The translations under genes and the position numbers were made by a program. Source: Phaeosaccion multiseriatum (Eukaryota; Ochrophyta, other classes). Taken from it: a stretch of 64,000 bases of DNA. The stretch's first letter is position 1, and the number at the start of each line of letters is the position of its first letter. The stretch covers positions 2,976,001-3,040,000 of the forward strand of contig OZ218962.1 of the NCBI GenBank assembly GCA_965112735.1, in the 5' to 3' direction. The notes under the pieces were generated by a model. That model saw only the letters and a list, made by a program, of their open reading frames with translations. It had not been told where the DNA came from and searched no databases. Of the stretch, positions 62,658-64,000 are shown one piece after another.

Positions 62658-63643
62658 TTCATCCCTCTCACCCCTCTCTCACCTACTCGAAACGCCTGTA
62701 ACTGTAACCTCCCTCCCCCCTCCCCGACCCATACCCCTCCACCCATACGATTGTACCCCCCGGCCCAGGTGGCTGCCAAGAGCCTGCAGCTGCAGCTCTA
62801 CTCCATCGCCGCGCACCACCTCTTCGGCACTCGGCCGTCTCATGTAGTGATTGAGAGTATCGAGGACGGGAGGGTGGGGACTCTCCCACAACACAAGATG
62901 AGGGACTTCGAGTCCGTCAAGCAGGTAAGGGGTGTGGGGAGGAGACGGGGAAGGAGGGAGGGAGGGAGGGAGGGAGGAGAGAGGATGGAAGGAAGGAAGG
63001 AAGGAAGGAAGGAAGGAAGGAAGGAAGGAAGGAAGGAAGGAAGGAAGGAAGGGAGGGAGGGAGGAAGGGAGGAAGGGAGAGAGGGTGAGAGGAAGGAAGG
63101 AAGGAAAGAAGGGAGGGAGGAGAGACAGGTGGTGTGGGAGAAACAGAGAGATGGAGGGATAGGAAGGTGGAGGTGGAGGGAGAGGGAGGGAGGGCGCCTC
63201 TGGGGGCCCGAGTGAAGCAGGCGAGAGGCGTATGGGCAGTCGTGTCCTCTGCCCGAGGGGGGGGCATTTCGGCTCCGTGCGCCCGAGGAGCCCCCCCGAG
63301 GAGAGAGAGAGAGAGAGGCCCTCCTGGATGGTACCCGATGCTTTGCAGGCCCGCTCTGCGTGCCTCTCATCTCCGTCCCTCCCTTCCTTCTTCCCTCCCT
63401 CCCTTCCTCCCTTCCTTCCTTCCTTCCTTCCTTCCTTCCTTCCTTCCTTCCTTCCTTCCTTCCTTCCTTCCTTCCTTCTTCCCTCCCTCCCTCCCTCCCT
63501 CCCTCTTCGCTCCTCAGGAGGTGCAGGAGGCGGTGGGGGCCATCCGCAGAGGCGAGTTCGAGCCCCGCCCAGGCTTCTCTTCGTGCACGTTCTGCGGTTT
63601 CAAACACACATGCGCCTTCTCCACGGCCAAGGGCAGTGCTTGA
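54790..63643 (+). CDS. UvrD-like helicase / AddB-RecB-type Fe-S nuclease fusion, 13 exons
   Basis: Exons: 54790-55051, 55326-55440, 55716-55889, 56207-56334, 56783-56931, 57283-58506, 58930-59293, 59577-59710, 59844-59976, 60209-60653, 61087-62413, 62769-62924, 63518-63643. All phases agree: 1,578 residues. Helicase motifs: GVHGAGKTRLIAQLA (I), RVVVLAPTRRAALQL (Ia), GAVLIDDVHSLSPI (II, DDVH for DExQ), VIATADP (III), PLSLAHDCGERYHTVFLPML (V). Motif VI is HWRGALCTALGTAIQEA, lacking the usual TRA arginine. Nuclease: SSLSTYQRCPYNYFLQYRLK, GRALHEMAAHV, GTFDRVDVL and WITDFKCNV (D-x-K), then CTFCGFKHTC. With the YQRC cysteine this forms the four-Cys 4Fe-4S staple of AddB, Dna2 and Exo5. DNA end processing is the likely role. 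The first intron looks GC-AG. Exons 6 and 11 carry low-complexity inserts. MKQARKAVARAAAEAATG could be an organelle presequence. Confidence 0.85.
56335..56482. repeat. 30-bp minisatellite starting at a splice donor
   Basis: About five copies of GGTAAGGAATGAAGGCATAG plus AGTAGAAAGT. The first GTAAGG is the exon 4 donor, so the donor itself is tandemly repeated. Confidence 0.9.
58686..58815. repeat. 15-bp CCCAAATAGTAG tandem repeat
   Basis: AGCCCAAATAGTAGC and AGCCCAACTAGTAGC units, about eight or nine copies, in the intron after exon 6 of the helicase-nuclease gene. Confidence 0.85.
61018..61083. repeat. (ATC)n microsatellite ending at a splice acceptor
   Basis: About 21 ATC/TCA units run directly into CAGCAG and exon 11 (61087). 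There is no separate polypyrimidine tract at this acceptor. Confidence 0.9.
62581..62655. repeat. (TA)n microsatellite
   Basis: Long AT dinucleotide run in the intron between exons 11 and 12, the only strongly AT-rich patch in the window. Confidence 0.95.
62944..63120. repeat. (GGGA)n/(GGAA)n tract
   Basis: First half of the last intron of the helicase-nuclease gene. The second half (63,366-63,510) is the complementary type, (CTTC)n/(CCCT)n, ending at the exon 13 acceptor, so the intron RNA could form a purine-pyrimidine hairpin. Confidence 0.9.
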
Positions 63644-64000
63644 GCAGTGCCTGAGCAGGGCTGTTCATTAAATTGATTGTGGATTGACTGTTGATTGACT
63701 GTGGATTCTTTTTTTTAACTTGACTGTGGATTGACTGTTGATTGACTGCACTCAAGGAGACCAACCTCCCTCCTCTTCACTTCGCTCTTGTAAGCGTGTA
63801 AGTGACTGTCAGCAGTACAGTACTGAGTGAGTGTGCTACGGATGTCAGCAGTACAGTACTGAGTGAGTGTGCTACTGCTGCTTGAGACGGGGAATGCGGT
63901 TAACACTGCTGGAGAGAAAGTAAGGAGTGTATTGTATCGTATTGTATTGAAAATTGATGTACTTACATAGCAAATTGACGTAACTATACTCTAAAATGGA
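63644..64000. other. 3' flank of the helicase-nuclease gene
   Basis: Holds GTGGATTGACTGTTGATTGA repeats (63,676-63,750) and a duplicated CAGCAGTACAGTACTGAGTG segment (63,811 and 63,847). No gene seen to the edge. Confidence 0.5.

Noticed and set aside
1-64000. tRNA, rRNA and prokaryotic operon signals
   Set aside because: I saw no cloverleaf with anticodon arm, no rRNA core sequence and no Shine-Dalgarno-spaced gene strings; a tRNA scan would be needed to exclude small RNAs.

Overview
This is a nuclear eukaryotic window. Coding exons are short, lie between GT-AG introns (one looks GC-AG), and are GC-rich. Gene families include Tim10, PP2C, an RBR-type E3 and a probable NuA4 subunit. Introns and spacers are saturated with simple repeats: (GGGA)n/(CCCT)n tracts, (CA)n and minisatellites. 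Gene content (FNIP-repeat proteins, tandem C-x4-C-x9-C-x2-H zinc repeats, an MnmM-type methyltransferase with a signal-like leader) suggests a unicellular alga or protist. I cannot fix the lineage from sequence alone.

Layout. From 1 to 19,720 on the minus strand is one giant gene of 32 recognisable exons, truncated at the left edge. It encodes at least 1,812 residues: coiled coil, two C2HC zinc fingers, two FN3 domains, coiled coil, TPRs, coiled coil, WD40 repeats. All junction phases agree. From about 18,855 to 26,880 a tandem duplication carries a divergent pair: the giant gene's 5' end (intact in copy A, frameshifted in copy B) and an FNIP-repeat gene (both copies intact). Then follow Tim10 (27.1-28.5 kb), a third and larger FNIP gene on the minus strand (28.8-32.9 kb) whose 5' exon overlaps an RBR-like E3 gene, a CT20/Eaf7-like gene and an MnmM-like methyltransferase gene.

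From 38.0 to 49.7 kb lie two tandem copies of a gene made of 25-residue CVEGC zinc repeats. Each is interrupted at the same base by the same antisense non-LTR retrotransposon: full length (6.7 kb, ORF1 plus RT/REL-type ORF2) in copy 1, and a 524-bp 5'-truncated copy in copy 2. The two element copies differ by about 0.4 percent, while their host genes differ by about 4 percent. In both, a GTAAGT donor inside the element and an AG in the target would splice the element out in frame. This is the most striking feature of the window.

The right part holds a 390-bp MITE with perfect terminal inverted repeats, an FNIP pseudogene, a three-exon PP2C phosphatase gene (52.0-53.5 kb) and a 13-exon gene (54.8-63.6 kb). 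The last encodes a 1,578-residue UvrD-like helicase with degenerate motifs fused to a RecB/AddB-type Fe-S nuclease. Short dispersed motifs (core GTTGGTGATAC, and GATGGCAGTGGATGG) recur in introns and also inside coding exons, in different frames and orientations.
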